Of a DNA stretch of 64,000 nt, positions 27,527-38,635 are shown one piece after another. Numbering within the stretch: the stretch's first letter is position 1; every line of letters begins with the position of its first letter. This DNA is from Sphingosinithalassobacter tenebrarum. Its GTDB lineage: Bacteria > Pseudomonadota > Alphaproteobacteria > Sphingomonadales > Sphingomonadaceae. Position numbers and translations under genes: made by a program. The stretch is taken from positions 992,001 to 1,056,000 of the forward strand of contig NZ_CP049109.1 of the NCBI RefSeq assembly GCF_011057975.1. The letters are read 5' to 3'. A model generated the notes under the pieces. The model searched no databases. It was not told the DNA's origin and saw only the letters and a list, made by a program, of their open reading frames with translations.

Positions 27527-28121
27527 CACGACGGGTCACGGCGCCGCCCAGGGCGCCGACGTGTTCGACGCCGAAGGCATGCCGCCTTCGGGCGAGCAGC
27601 ATAGTGGCACCGAAGTGGCGCATGCGTCGCCGACGGCACTGTGGCTCGACAGCACCGGCTGGGTGTCGCTGGCGATGCTGGTGCTCCTTCTGGTGGTGCT
27701 GTGGAAGCGTGTGCCCAAGCTGATTGCCGGCGCGCTCGACCATCAGATCGCTGCGATCCGCCTGCGTCTCGACGAAGCCAAGCAGCTGCGCGAAGAAGCC
27801 GAAGCGCTGCGTTCCGAATATGCGCGCAAGATCGCTTCGGTCGAAGTCGAAACCGCTGCGATGGTCGCGCATGCCGAGGAAGAGGCCAAGGCCGTGATCG
27901 CGCAGGCGGAAAAGGATGCCGCCGAACTGGTCGAGCGCCGCAAGCAGATGGCCGAGGACAAGATCGCCGCCGCCGAACGCGCCGCGATTGCCGATGTGCG
28001 CGCCAAGGCGGCCGATGCCGCCGCGCAGGCCGCCGCCGCTATCATCGCCGACAAACATGGTGTAGAAGCGGACAAGGCGTTGGTCGATCAGACCATCTCG
28101 GGCATGGGACGACTGAACTGA
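27519..28121 (+). CDS. atpF: ATP synthase F0 subunit b
   Basis: 200 residues. It has an unusual ~45-residue hydrophilic N-terminal extension rich in Gly/His before the membrane helix (TGWVSLAMLVLLLVVLW), then the coiled coil. It forms the peripheral stalk with b' and delta. The start overlaps the atpF' stop. Confidence 0.95.
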   Translation: MTDTTGHGAAQGADVFDAEGMPPSGEQHSGTEVAHASPTALWLDSTGWVSLAMLVLLLVVLWKRVPKLIAGALDHQIAAIRLRLDEAKQLREEAEALRSEYARKIASVEVETAAMVAHAEEEAKAVIAQAEKDAAELVERRKQMAEDKIAAAERAAIADVRAKAADAAAQAAAAIIADKHGVEADKALVDQTISGMGRLN

Positions 28122-28122
28122 C

Positions 28123-28416
28123 ATGACTTCCTTCACTCCGCCGGAAATCGATCTTGGCGGAGTGGTGCAGGCGCTGATGGTCTGGGCGATCACACCGCAG
28201 GCCATCGTCATCGGTGCGCTGGTCGGCTTGTTGGGAAAGCGCTGGTATGACGCTTTCTGGGCTTTCCCGATTCTGATCGCCCATCAATTGATCAGCCAGC
28301 CGGCATTTCGCGAAACCCTGCTTTCCAATCCCGCCAATCTGCTGATCGGGCTGGCACCGCTTCCCTGGGCACTGATTATCCTGATCGTGAAGCAGGTGCG
28401 CGCACGTTCCCATTAG
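28123..28416 (+). CDS. Small inner-membrane protein at the end of the F0 operon
   Basis: 97 residues with two to three hydrophobic segments (VVQALMVWAITPQAIVIGALVG; PILIAHQLI; LLIGLAPLPWALIILIV). Its ATG is 2 bases after the atpF stop, so it should be co-transcribed. I do not recognise a family. Connection to ATP synthase is positional only. Confidence 0.65.
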   Translation: MTSFTPPEIDLGGVVQALMVWAITPQAIVIGALVGLLGKRWYDAFWAFPILIAHQLISQPAFRETLLSNPANLLIGLAPLPWALIILIVKQVRARSH

Positions 28417-28468
28417 CCCGCGGCGGAAGGTTTCTCGGCGAGCTGTCCGACCGCGTTCGGCCGGAACG

Positions 28469-29218
28469 TCAGATCGCCGCCCAGCCGCCGTCCGAACTCA
28501 GCACCGCGCCGTTGATATTGGTCGCCGTTTCGCTTGCCAGCCAGACGATCTGTTCGGCGAGCACGTCCGGCGTGGTCGGCGGGGGCAGCATCGATTTGAG
28601 CAGCGGCCCCATGCGCTGCGCGGCGAGATGCGAGGCCATACCCCCTTCGATTCCCGTCGCCACCGGCCCCGGTGCGATCACATTGGCCCGGATGCCCTGC
28701 GGTCCATAGAAGACGGCGGTGTTGCGGGTGAGGCCGATCAGCGCGTGTTTCGACGCGGTATAGGCCGCGCCGGCCCGGCCGCCGTGGAGCGCGGCGGCCG
28801 ACGCGACATTGACGATCGCGCCCTCGCCCGCATCGACCATACCGGGCAGCACCGCGCGCATCAGCCGCATCGGCGCGGTGACGTTGACGTCGAACACCTT
28901 TTGCCACAGCGCATCGTCCATCTCGCCGACGGGCAGGAATCGGTCCATGATCCCCGCGACATTGGCGAGAATGTCGACGCGCCCGCCCGCGGCCAGGCCC
29001 AGTTTCTCGATTGTAGCGGGGTCGGTGATGTCGCCCGCCACGGTGACATGGCCTTCGCCCAGTTCGTCGTTCAGCGATTCGAGGCGCGCGGGGTCGATAT
29101 CGCTCGCGATCACGCGCGCTCCGGTTGCGGCAAAGGCAAGCGCGGTCGCGCGTCCGATGCCGGACCCTGCGCCGGTTACCAAAGCGGAACGCGCAGGCGT
29201 TTCGTTCGTCTCTGTCAT
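28469..29218 (-). CDS. Short-chain dehydrogenase/reductase
   Basis: 249 residues, classical SDR. Cofactor loop TGAGSGIG; an Asp after the second strand (SDID) suggests NAD+; NVAG; catalytic Ser in NVASAAA, and YTASK. The start at 29218 follows GGGGGAGAG. Substrate not deducible. Divergent from uvrC. Confidence 0.92.
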   Translation of the reverse strand: MTETNETPARSALVTGAGSGIGRATALAFAATGARVIASDIDPARLESLNDELGEGHVTVAGDITDPATIEKLGLAAGGRVDILANVAGIMDRFLPVGEMDDALWQKVFDVNVTAPMRLMRAVLPGMVDAGEGAIVNVASAAALHGGRAGAAYTASKHALIGLTRNTAVFYGPQGIRANVIAPGPVATGIEGGMASHLAAQRMGPLLKSMLPPPTTPDVLAEQIVWLASETATNINGAVLSSDGGWAAI

Positions 29219-29385
29219 CGCATTCTCTCCCCCGGATTTCATCCCGGCATAACATGGGCGGGAATTCGAGTCGGGATTGGGCGGGAGATTTCAGCGGGGC
29301 GATGTGCCGGCATTTGTGCCGGAGAGGCCCATCGCACGCAAAGCCGGTGGCGTATTGCACGCGCCGTGCCTAAATCGGCGGTCCG

Positions 29386-31302
29386 ATGTCCGACCCCAAT
29401 TCTCCCGACCGTTTCAACGAAAAGGCCGCGACCTATACGGTGCGCGGCAGCGACAAGCCCGATCTGGAGACGGGCGTGGCGGCGATCCGCAACGTCCTGA
29501 AAACGCTGCCCGCGCGGCCGGGCGTCTATCGCATGCAGGATGCGCGCGGCGACGTGCTGTACGTGGGCAAGGCGCGCGCGCTCAAAAACCGGGTGAACAA
29601 CTACACGCAGGTAAGCCGCCTGTCGAAGCGGTTGCAGCGGATGGTGGCGCAGACGCGATCGATGACGATCGTCACGACCAACAGCGAGGCCGAGGCGCTG
29701 TTGCTCGAGGCGCAGCTGATCAAGCGATATCGCCCGCCCTACAACGTCTTGTTGCGCGACGACAAAAGCTTTCCCTTCATCCTGATCCGGCAGGACCATG
29801 ACTATGCGCGGATCCAGCTTCATCGCGGCGCGCGGCGGATCAAGGGCAATTATTACGGGCCGTTCGCCGGGGCGGGGCAGGTGCGCAAGACGCTCAACGC
29901 GCTGCAGAAGCTGTTCCTGCTGCGCAGCTGCACCGACGGTTTCTTCAACACGCGTGACCGGCCGTGCCTGCTCTATCAAATCCGCCGCTGCTCGGCGCCG
30001 TGCGTTGGGCGGATCGATCAGGCGGGCTATGCCGAACTGGTGGGCGATGCGAAGGATTTCCTCGCAGGCAAATCGACCAAGGTGCAGGAAAAGCTCGGCC
30101 AGCAGATGCAGGCCGCGTCGGACGCGCTCGATTTCGAGCTCGCGGCGATTTTGCGCGACCGATTGAAGGCGCTGACCTTCATCCAGGGATCGCAGGCGAT
30201 CAATGCCGAGGGCGTGGGCGATGCCGATATCTTCGCGATGGCGGCCAAGGAAGGGACGATCGGCATCCAGGCCTTCTTCATCCGCGGCGGGCAGAATTGG
30301 GGGCATCGCAGCTTCTTCCCCGCGCACACCGCCGACGTGCCCGAAGACGAAGTGCTCAGCCAGTTCCTGATGCAGTTTTACGAGGAAGTACCGCCGCCCA
30401 AATCGGTGCTGCTCGACCGCGATTTGCCCGAAGGCGCGTTGCTCGCCGAGGCGCTGGGCGAGCGCGCCGGGTTCAAGGTGGCGATCAGCCAGCCGCAGCG
30501 CGGATCGCGGCGTCGGCTGATCGAACAGGCGAGCCGCAATGCGGTCGAGGCGCTGGACCGGCGGCTCGCCGAAAGCACGACGCAGGCGAAACTGCTGCGC
30601 GAGGTCGCCGACCTGTTCGAATTGCCCGAGCCGCCCGACCGGATCGAAGTCTATGACAACAGCCATATTCAGGGGACCAACGCCCTCGGCGCGATGATCG
30701 TCGCCGGGCCGGAGGGGTTCCGCAAAGGGCAGTATCGCAAGTTCAATATCAAGAAAGCGAGCACCGACGACGATTTCGCGATGATGCGCGAAGTGTTCGA
30801 GCGCCGCTTCAGCCGCGCGCAGGCCGAGGACCCCGATCGCGAAAAGGGAGACTGGCCTGATCTGGTGCTGGTCGATGGCGGCCGCGGGCAGTTGAATGCC
30901 GTGCTGGGCGTGCTCGAGGATCTGGGGATCGAGGACGTGCCGGTGGTCGGCGTCGCCAAGGGGCCGCATCATGGTCGCGAGGGGCGCGAGATATTCCATA
31001 TGCCCGACGGGCGTGAACTGACGCTGCCGGTAAATGCGCCGGTGCTGTTCTATCTCCAGCGGCTACGCGATGAAGTGCACCGCTTCGTCATCGGCGCGCA
31101 TCGCGACAAGCGGACCAAGGCAATCGCCAAGTCGCCGCTGGACGATATTCCCGGCATCGGCCCGGCGCGAAAGAAGGCGCTGCTGATGCATTTCGGCACG
31201 GCCAAGGCGGTTCGTGCGGCGAGCCTCGACGATCTCCGGCGCGCGCCCGGCGTCAGCAAGGCGATGGCGCAGAGCATCCATGACTATTTTCACGCGGGGT
31301 GA
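29386..31302 (+). CDS. uvrC: UvrC, excinuclease ABC subunit C
   Basis: 638 residues. GIY-YIG nuclease domain near residues 40-120 (GVYRMQDARGDVLYVGKARAL), a UVR segment, the RNase H-like nuclease domain with EVYDNSHIQGT and LVDGGRGQLNAV, and a C-terminal helix-hairpin-helix pair (IPGIGPARKKAL). Makes both incisions around a lesion. No SOS box was seen upstream, unlike uvrA. Confidence 0.98.
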   Translation: MSDPNSPDRFNEKAATYTVRGSDKPDLETGVAAIRNVLKTLPARPGVYRMQDARGDVLYVGKARALKNRVNNYTQVSRLSKRLQRMVAQTRSMTIVTTNSEAEALLLEAQLIKRYRPPYNVLLRDDKSFPFILIRQDHDYARIQLHRGARRIKGNYYGPFAGAGQVRKTLNALQKLFLLRSCTDGFFNTRDRPCLLYQIRRCSAPCVGRIDQAGYAELVGDAKDFLAGKSTKVQEKLGQQMQAASDALDFELAAILRDRLKALTFIQGSQAINAEGVGDADIFAMAAKEGTIGIQAFFIRGGQNWGHRSFFPAHTADVPEDEVLSQFLMQFYEEVPPPKSVLLDRDLPEGALLAEALGERAGFKVAISQPQRGSRRRLIEQASRNAVEALDRRLAESTTQAKLLREVADLFELPEPPDRIEVYDNSHIQGTNALGAMIVAGPEGFRKGQYRKFNIKKASTDDDFAMMREVFERRFSRAQAEDPDREKGDWPDLVLVDGGRGQLNAVLGVLEDLGIEDVPVVGVAKGPHHGREGREIFHMPDGRELTLPVNAPVLFYLQRLRDEVHRFVIGAHRDKRTKAIAKSPLDDIPGIGPARKKALLMHFGTAKAVRAASLDDLRRAPGVSKAMAQSIHDYFHAG

Positions 31303-31314
31303 CGGCGTGCGGGC

Positions 31315-32163
31315 TCAGTCGTCCTCTTCGGGGATGAGCGTTTCGACATTCATTGCCGCCAGTGCCCATTCGTGGACCGCTTCGGCGATATAGACGCGGA
31401 ACTGGCTGGGATCGACGCGCACTTCGGTCGCCCTGCCCAGACAGCCTTCCGAATAGCCGAGCAGATAGCCTCGTAATCGTGCCTCGGTGTCGGACCCCGG
31501 TTCCGCGCGGATGAGCTGGAGCGCCCGCTCCGGGTGGAGCTGGACGAGGCACGCGGCGACATCGAAGAACTCGCGCCCGGTTCCCGAGCGCGAGGCATTG
31601 CGTTCGCTCTGCCGCGCGAGGAAGCGCGCCGCGACATGCCGGTTGCGCGTATCAACCGAGGTCAGCACCAGATCGCCGGCATAGGTTTCGAGGATCTCCT
31701 CCACCAATGCTCCGAAATCGTAAAAGGCGTGGCACACCTTCTCGTGCGGCAGGTCGCCGTAATAGACCGGGTTGCACACGCCGTAATAGGGCGGGCTGGC
31801 CATCAGCTGCGTCGGCAACCCGGAAACGCATCCGGTGTTGCGCCGGATGATCCGGTCGAGCGCAATTGCCCGCGGGCGGCTTTCGGGCAGCGCCCGCATC
31901 ATTTCGCGCAAGGTGGCGGTATCGACTCTGCGCAGGCACCGGACGAAACGCTGCGCGTCGCCCGCAACGCTTCGCGAAACCCGGGCCCGCCTGCCGTCGC
32001 CATTCTCGATATCGACCGGCGGATCGCCCGCCGGGAGGCCCAGCACGCGTATTTCCTCGGATTCCGAAGTCGCGTCACTGTCCTGCGCCCGGGATTCCGG
32101 GACCATAAACGACATGCACAGGACCAGTGCCGAAAGTGCCAGCAAGGATCGGCTCGCGTGCAT
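31315..32163 (-). CDS. Periplasmic hypothetical protein
   Basis: 282 residues with signal peptide (MHASRSLLALSALVLCMSFMVPESRAQ). Five cysteines in the mature part (RCLRR, TGCVSG, GVCNPV, KVCHAF, AACLVQ) plus EGCLG, giving possible disulfides. I recognise no family. The start follows GGGGGA. It converges with uvrC and diverges from the transglutaminase gene; its small size and conserved aromatic motifs (PPYYGVCNPVYYGD) argue that it is real. Confidence 0.7.
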   Translation of the reverse strand: MHASRSLLALSALVLCMSFMVPESRAQDSDATSESEEIRVLGLPAGDPPVDIENGDGRRARVSRSVAGDAQRFVRCLRRVDTATLREMMRALPESRPRAIALDRIIRRNTGCVSGLPTQLMASPPYYGVCNPVYYGDLPHEKVCHAFYDFGALVEEILETYAGDLVLTSVDTRNRHVAARFLARQSERNASRSGTGREFFDVAACLVQLHPERALQLIRAEPGSDTEARLRGYLLGYSEGCLGRATEVRVDPSQFRVYIAEAVHEWALAAMNVETLIPEEDD

Positions 32164-32411
32164 ATTTCCCCCTTTGTGCCGTACAGGCATCCGCACGAAC
32201 TGGCAGGCTATCGCGCGGACCTTGCTCTCCGATGAACAGCGGTGAGGGGCCGGGTGGAATCCCGCCATATTTCATTGCCTTGCCGACATGTTCTCGGAAA
32301 TTTGCGATATCCCGAACGCCCGGGCGAAAATTCTTGGTACGGGACGCATGCAAACCTTGCGTATTGGCAGGTGCAAGCTAGCCTCGAATGGCTATTCTGG
32401 GGAGTTCCTTG

Positions 32412-35204
32412 ATGTTCCGGGCGTTGATCGCGGCTTTTGCCCTTGTCTGCATGGCGGGAGTCGCGCGCGCCGACGACACGCCCAAATATGCGCCCGCGCC
32501 GGACTGGGTCGATACGGCCAGCGTACCGGAAGATGCGGCGACTGCGTCCAGCCCCTATGTCATTCTCGATCAGCAGCAACGGATCGATGGCGACAGGCTC
32601 TGGTCCTATGCCGACACTGCCCTGCGGATCACATCGACGCAGATGGCGACGGAATTCGGCACGATCAATCTGACATGGCAGCCCGAAAAGGGCGACATCA
32701 TCATCCATCGCGTCGCGATCCTGCGCGATGGCGAAACAATCGATGTCCTGGCCGGGGAAGCCGAATTCTCCGTGCTGCAGCGCGAACAGCAGCTCGAACA
32801 GGCCTTCATCACCGGAACGCTCACCGCGACGCTTGCGGTCGAGGGTCTGCGTGTCGGCGACATATTGCGCTTCACCTATTCGGTGACGCAGGCGGACGAT
32901 GCGCTGGGCGGCAATGTCCAGTCGCTGGCGCCGGTGATGCGTTCGCCGATGAAAGTCGGTTTCGGGCGCATCCGGTTGCTCTGGCCCACAGGGCAGGACG
33001 TGCACTGGAAATCGCATGTCGAGGGACTCGACGTCACCGAAAGCGACAGCGGCGGATACCATGAAGTCCATATCGCGCTGCCGGCCCCCGAGGAGCCCGA
33101 TCTGCCCGGTGACGCGCCTGCGCGCTACCGGGAGCTGCCGCTTGTGGAGATTTCGAGCTTTGACGGCTGGCGCGACGTGTCGGCGGCGATGACTCCGCTC
33201 TACCGCACCGAGGGGCTGATTGCTCCGGGCAGCCCGCTCGCGCAGGAAGTCGCGAAAATCGCGTCGGCGACCAGCGACCCGCGCGAGCGGGCGGCGCGGG
33301 CGCTGATGCTGGTGCAAAGCGAGATCCGCTATCTGTTTCAGGGGATGAACGGCGGCAATTATGTGCCGCAGACGCCGGCGGAAACCTGGGAACGCCGCTA
33401 TGGCGATTGCAAGGCCAAGACGCTGCTGCTGCTTGCGATCCTGCATGAGCTGGGCATCGAAGCCGATCCCGCGATGATGAGCCTCACCGCAGATGCCTTC
33501 GTGCCGCAGCGGTTGCCGATGGCCGGGGCGTTCGATCATGTGCTGGTGCGCGCGGATATCGACGGCGAGACTTACTGGCTCGACGGGACCCGTTCGGGCG
33601 CCACGCTCGCGGATATCGGCAATCGGCCGCAGTCGCGGCATGCCTTGCCGATGGTGGAAGCCGGCGCGTCGCTGGAGGAAATCGCGCGGCGTCCGCATGC
33701 GCAGCCCGATACGGTGACGCAGCTGGAAATCGATTCGCGCGCCGGTATCCGCCTGCCGTCGCTGTACAGCATCAGCACCGAGATCCGCGGCGACCTGGTC
33801 GACATGCTGCGTACGGCCAGCGCCACTGCCTCGCCCGAACAGATTGAAGGCTTCATCAAGTCGATCTTCAGCGATTTGCTGGGCCAGAATTACTATTATC
33901 TCGATGGCGAGATCAGCATTTCGGAGGAAACGGGTACCGCCACGGTACAGTCGCGCGGCATTTACTGGGCCAACTGGGATGAAGAGAACGGGCGGCACAA
34001 GCTGGCCATCGATCCCACGCTGCCGGACCTTACCTTCACACCGAATCGCGCTCGGCGCGAATGGCGGGATATCCCCGTGATGGCCGGCGAATATTCCGAC
34101 GAGCGCGTAGTGACGCGCTATCGCCTGCCCGAAGGCGATTTCACGATTGAAGGCGCGCGCGAATTGCCCGCGACGCTTGCCGGGCGCGCATTCACGCGCT
34201 CGGTGACGCAGACCGGCGCTGTCGTGACCGTCGACGATCGCGAGGTGACCGGGCTCGGCGAAGTGGCCGCGGCAGACATTCCCGCGACGCGGCGGGACGT
34301 GGCGCGGATCAAGGCGCAGGCGCTTCGCCTGATCGCGCCCGCCGATCTGCCGGCCTATGCCGACGAAGTGATCGCCGCGCGCGAGGCGGGTCTGCTCGAC
34401 CCGCTCGAAGAGGCCTTTTTCGAGCTTTCGAACAAGCCGGACGACGGCAATGCCTCCGGCTATCTGGCAAGCGCCTATTATCACCGGAGCACGTTCAATT
34501 TCGACGCGGCGTTGCAGGATTACACCGCGGCGCTGGATGTCGTGCCGAGCGCGGCCACCTATTTGCTCCGGTCCAGCGTGTATCAGCTTACGGGCGACTA
34601 TGATTCCGCGCTGGAGGATGCGCGCGAGGCGATGCTGCTCGATCCGTCGATGCTGCCCGCGGTGCAGTCGGTCATCCGCTTGCTGTCGCGCACCGGCAAT
34701 AGCGAGGAAGCGCTGGCGCTGGCCGAGGAACAGATCGCGCTGGGCGACAGCAATCGCGGCATGTTTGTCGAGGCCAAGGCCGACGTGCTCGCCGATGCGG
34801 GGCGCGTCGATGAGGCGATCGCGCTGATGGATGCCGAAGTGGCCGAACGACCCAACGACGCGCAGCTGCTCAATGCCCGTTGCTGGCTGAAGGGGACGCG
34901 CGACGCGCAGCTCGAATCGGCGCTCGCCGATTGCCAGCGCGCGATCGAACTGGCGGAAAGCCCCTGGGCGATCATCGACAGCCGGGCGATGGTCTATTTC
35001 CGCATGGGCGAACTCGAAAAGGCGCTCGCCGATTTCGATGCCGCGCTGGAAATGGCGCCTGGCCTGCCCAACAGCCTGTTCATGCGCGGCATCATTCGCA
35101 AGCGGCTGGGCGACAGCGAGGGCAGCCGTTCCGACCTGGAGCGGGCACGTTTCCTCGCTCCCGGCATCGAGGCGGACTATGCGCGATACGGGATCGCGCC
35201 CTGA
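32412..35204 (+). CDS. DUF3857 / transglutaminase-like / TPR protein
   Basis: 930 residues, exported (MFRALIAAFALVCMAGVARA). DUF3857 (~45-220), a transglutaminase-like fold with candidate Cys in RYGDCKAKTLLL (~333), His in AFDHVLVRAD and Asp in WLDGTRSGA, then ~350 residues including TPR-like helices at the end (ASGYLASAYYHRSTFNFDAALQDYTAALD and similar repeats). The triad suggests a cysteine protease or transglutaminase; activity is not known. ATG at 32412 with GGGGAG upstream. Confidence 0.85.
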   Translation: MFRALIAAFALVCMAGVARADDTPKYAPAPDWVDTASVPEDAATASSPYVILDQQQRIDGDRLWSYADTALRITSTQMATEFGTINLTWQPEKGDIIIHRVAILRDGETIDVLAGEAEFSVLQREQQLEQAFITGTLTATLAVEGLRVGDILRFTYSVTQADDALGGNVQSLAPVMRSPMKVGFGRIRLLWPTGQDVHWKSHVEGLDVTESDSGGYHEVHIALPAPEEPDLPGDAPARYRELPLVEISSFDGWRDVSAAMTPLYRTEGLIAPGSPLAQEVAKIASATSDPRERAARALMLVQSEIRYLFQGMNGGNYVPQTPAETWERRYGDCKAKTLLLLAILHELGIEADPAMMSLTADAFVPQRLPMAGAFDHVLVRADIDGETYWLDGTRSGATLADIGNRPQSRHALPMVEAGASLEEIARRPHAQPDTVTQLEIDSRAGIRLPSLYSISTEIRGDLVDMLRTASATASPEQIEGFIKSIFSDLLGQNYYYLDGEISISEETGTATVQSRGIYWANWDEENGRHKLAIDPTLPDLTFTPNRARREWRDIPVMAGEYSDERVVTRYRLPEGDFTIEGARELPATLAGRAFTRSVTQTGAVVTVDDREVTGLGEVAAADIPATRRDVARIKAQALRLIAPADLPAYADEVIAAREAGLLDPLEEAFFELSNKPDDGNASGYLASAYYHRSTFNFDAALQDYTAALDVVPSAATYLLRSSVYQLTGDYDSALEDAREAMLLDPSMLPAVQSVIRLLSRTGNSEEALALAEEQIALGDSNRGMFVEAKADVLADAGRVDEAIALMDAEVAERPNDAQLLNARCWLKGTRDAQLESALADCQRAIELAESPWAIIDSRAMVYFRMGELEKALADFDAALEMAPGLPNSLFMRGIIRKRLGDSEGSRSDLERARFLAPGIEADYARYGIAP

Positions 35205-35272
35205 ACGCGGCATTCGCGCAAACGGCAGACGGCGGCTTGTCCGGCGCGCAAGGGCGCAATAGGGGCTGGGCG

Positions 35273-36313
35273 GTGACACGCCCTGCTGCTCCGCTCCGCC
35301 TGTCCCTCGACGGGGATGCATTGGTCCATAACTGGCGCGCGCTCGCCGCGATGAGCGGCGATGCCGCGTGCGGCGCGGCGGTGAAGGCCGATGGCTATGG
35401 CCTGGGCGCGCGCGACGTGGTGCGGCGGCTGGCGCAGGCGGGGTGCCGCGACTTCTTCGTCGCGACCTGGGCCGAAGCGGCGGCGCTTGCCGATCTGGAA
35501 CCGGCGTCGCTGGCGGTGCTGCACGGTGTGCGCGACGAGGACATGGCGTTCGCACTCGCTTCGCCGGCGCGGCCGGTGCTGGCCAGCGCGGCGCAGGTGG
35601 CGCGCTGGCGCGACGCGGGCGGCGGGGCGTGCGACGTGATGGTCGATACCGGCATGAACCGGCTCGGCGTATCCGCCGACGATATCATTGCGGGCCTGCT
35701 CGACGGGCTGACGATCGACACGCTGATGAGCCATTTGGCCTGTGCCGACGAGAGCGTGCCGATGAATGCGCGCCAGCGCGACGCGTTCGCCGGACTGGCG
35801 GGGCGCACGTCCGCGCGGCGGCTGAGCCTGGCCAATTCGGCGGGCATCGCGCTGGGGGCGGACTATCATTTCGATCTCACCCGACCCGGCATCGCGCTCT
35901 ATGGCGGGGCGCAATGCGCCGCCCATGCCGAACGCATCCGGCAAGTCGTCTTTCCGCAAGCGCAGATATTGCAGCGTCGGCGCGTGCCCACCGGCGAAAC
36001 GGTCGGCTACAACGCCACCTGGACGGCGCCCGCCGATACGCAGGTGGCGATCCTGAACATCGGCTATGCCGACGGTTATCTGCGCAGCTTTTCTGGGAAG
36101 GGCCGCGCGCATTCGGGCGACCGGGCGCTGCCGGTGCTGGGGCGCGTTTCGATGGACCTGCTCGCCGTCGGTGTCGATGCCGCGCCGGAACTGGCCGAAG
36201 GCGACTGGATCGGCATCGATTATGCGCTGCCCGAAACGGCGGCGCTAAGTGGCCTTTCGCAATATGAGCTGCTGACGGGGCTGGGCCAGCGGTTCGCCCG
36301 GGTCTGGAAGTAG
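35273..36313 (+). CDS. alr: Alanine racemase
   Basis: 346 residues. PLP lysine K38 in AVKADGYGLG, catalytic tyrosine Y246 in GYNATW, C-terminal sheet domain present. Converts L- to D-alanine for peptidoglycan. GTG at 35273 preceded by GGGG; an upstream TTG is possible. Slightly shorter than the usual ~355. Confidence 0.95.
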   Translation: MTRPAAPLRLSLDGDALVHNWRALAAMSGDAACGAAVKADGYGLGARDVVRRLAQAGCRDFFVATWAEAAALADLEPASLAVLHGVRDEDMAFALASPARPVLASAAQVARWRDAGGGACDVMVDTGMNRLGVSADDIIAGLLDGLTIDTLMSHLACADESVPMNARQRDAFAGLAGRTSARRLSLANSAGIALGADYHFDLTRPGIALYGGAQCAAHAERIRQVVFPQAQILQRRRVPTGETVGYNATWTAPADTQVAILNIGYADGYLRSFSGKGRAHSGDRALPVLGRVSMDLLAVGVDAAPELAEGDWIGIDYALPETAALSGLSQYELLTGLGQRFARVWK

Positions 36314-36343
36314 CTTCTTCCGCGACCCGGGCAGGCAATCAGC

Positions 36344-37516
<1,173 letters not shown>

Positions 37517-37555
37517 GATGGCTCCTGCGGATGGATGGTCTGTTTTTTGTCGCGC

Positions 37556-38578
37556 CTATCTAGGTTCGCGATGCGCCCTTAGCCAGTCGGCAAGCGGCTC
37601 CCAGAGCTGCTGACGCCCGCGTCCGCCGGTGATCATGCCGACATGCCCCGCGGAAAGGATGCGCGAATCGGCGAGGCCTGCCGCCGTGGCGGCCGGCACG
37701 ATACGATCGTTCGCCGAGACGAATTCGACGGCGGGGCAGGACAGCGCCTCGGGGCCGGCGGACGTAGCTTCGATCCGCCAGCGACCGCTGCCGGGCAGAT
37801 CGGCGCTGAGGAAATCGTCGAAAAGCTGTCGCCCCACGGCATAGGTGAGGGGGGCGCCCTTGTTCGCCCAATCCTCGAGCGCAACGAAGGCATTTGCCTC
37901 CGCGCTGCCGCGCGGCAGCGCCGAGAACCGTTCATATTTGGCCACAGTGCGGCCGGGATCGAGCTGCCAGAAGCCGGCCTGAAGTACTTCGATCGGGACG
38001 AGGCCGAGTGCCTCGCAGCTTGGATGCGCCTGTTGCCAGATCGGGTCCATCGTCGCGAGCGCGTCGCCATAGCCGGCGAACCGCCAGGGCGCGGCGATCA
38101 TTGCCAGCCCGGCCACCTGGGTCGCGCTCGCCGCCGCCATCGCCATCGTCCCGCCGAGGCAATAGCCCGCAAGCAATGGCGGGCGGGGCAGCGCACGGAT
38201 CAGCGGCAGCAGCATCTGCTCGACATGCGCCGTGATGTCCTGATCGCGCTCCTCGGGCGTGGGACTGCCCCAGTCGACCAGCATCGGTCGCACGCCCTGC
38301 CGCGCGAGCCAGCGCATCAGCGAATTGCCGCGCGCCAGATCGAGCACCCAGGGCGGGTTGATCAGCGAAGGAACGACGACCAGCGGCCGTCCCCAGCCGC
38401 CATAGTCGCGCAGCACCGCGCGACCCGCGCGCGCGAAAACGGGCGTTTCGGGGCGCGGCGCGGCGCGGCGTGCCTGTTGATAGGCACGCAGGCCAGCCAG
38501 CGCGCGTGCGCGGCGCTCGGGCGATGTTGCGGTTTCGCTGCGCAGCATGGCCAAAAACAGAGGCAGGGGCCGCGGCAC
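37556..38578 (-). CDS. PHA synthase-like alpha/beta hydrolase
   Basis: 340 residues. The nucleophile box is G-Y-C140-L-G-G, the cysteine form found in PhaC rather than the serine of ordinary hydrolases. PSLINPPWVLDL, NSLMRWLARQG, the Asp in SANDRIVP and the His in SAGHVGMITGG all follow the PhaC pattern. The large N-terminal domain of class I synthases is absent, as in class III enzymes, yet no phaE partner is nearby. Start uncertain: GTG 38578 preferred, ATG 38548 possible; neither has a good site. It is divergent from phaR. It could be a polymerase, or a PHA-related hydrolase. Confidence 0.75.
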   Translation of the reverse strand: MPRPLPLFLAMLRSETATSPERRARALAGLRAYQQARRAAPRPETPVFARAGRAVLRDYGGWGRPLVVVPSLINPPWVLDLARGNSLMRWLARQGVRPMLVDWGSPTPEERDQDITAHVEQMLLPLIRALPRPPLLAGYCLGGTMAMAAASATQVAGLAMIAAPWRFAGYGDALATMDPIWQQAHPSCEALGLVPIEVLQAGFWQLDPGRTVAKYERFSALPRGSAEANAFVALEDWANKGAPLTYAVGRQLFDDFLSADLPGSGRWRIEATSAGPEALSCPAVEFVSANDRIVPAATAAGLADSRILSAGHVGMITGGRGRQQLWEPLADWLRAHREPR

Positions 38579-38635
38579 TTGTTGCGTTGCATCATCCGGT
38601 GTTACAGGAGAATCAGACAAGTGAGAGGGTGCTCC

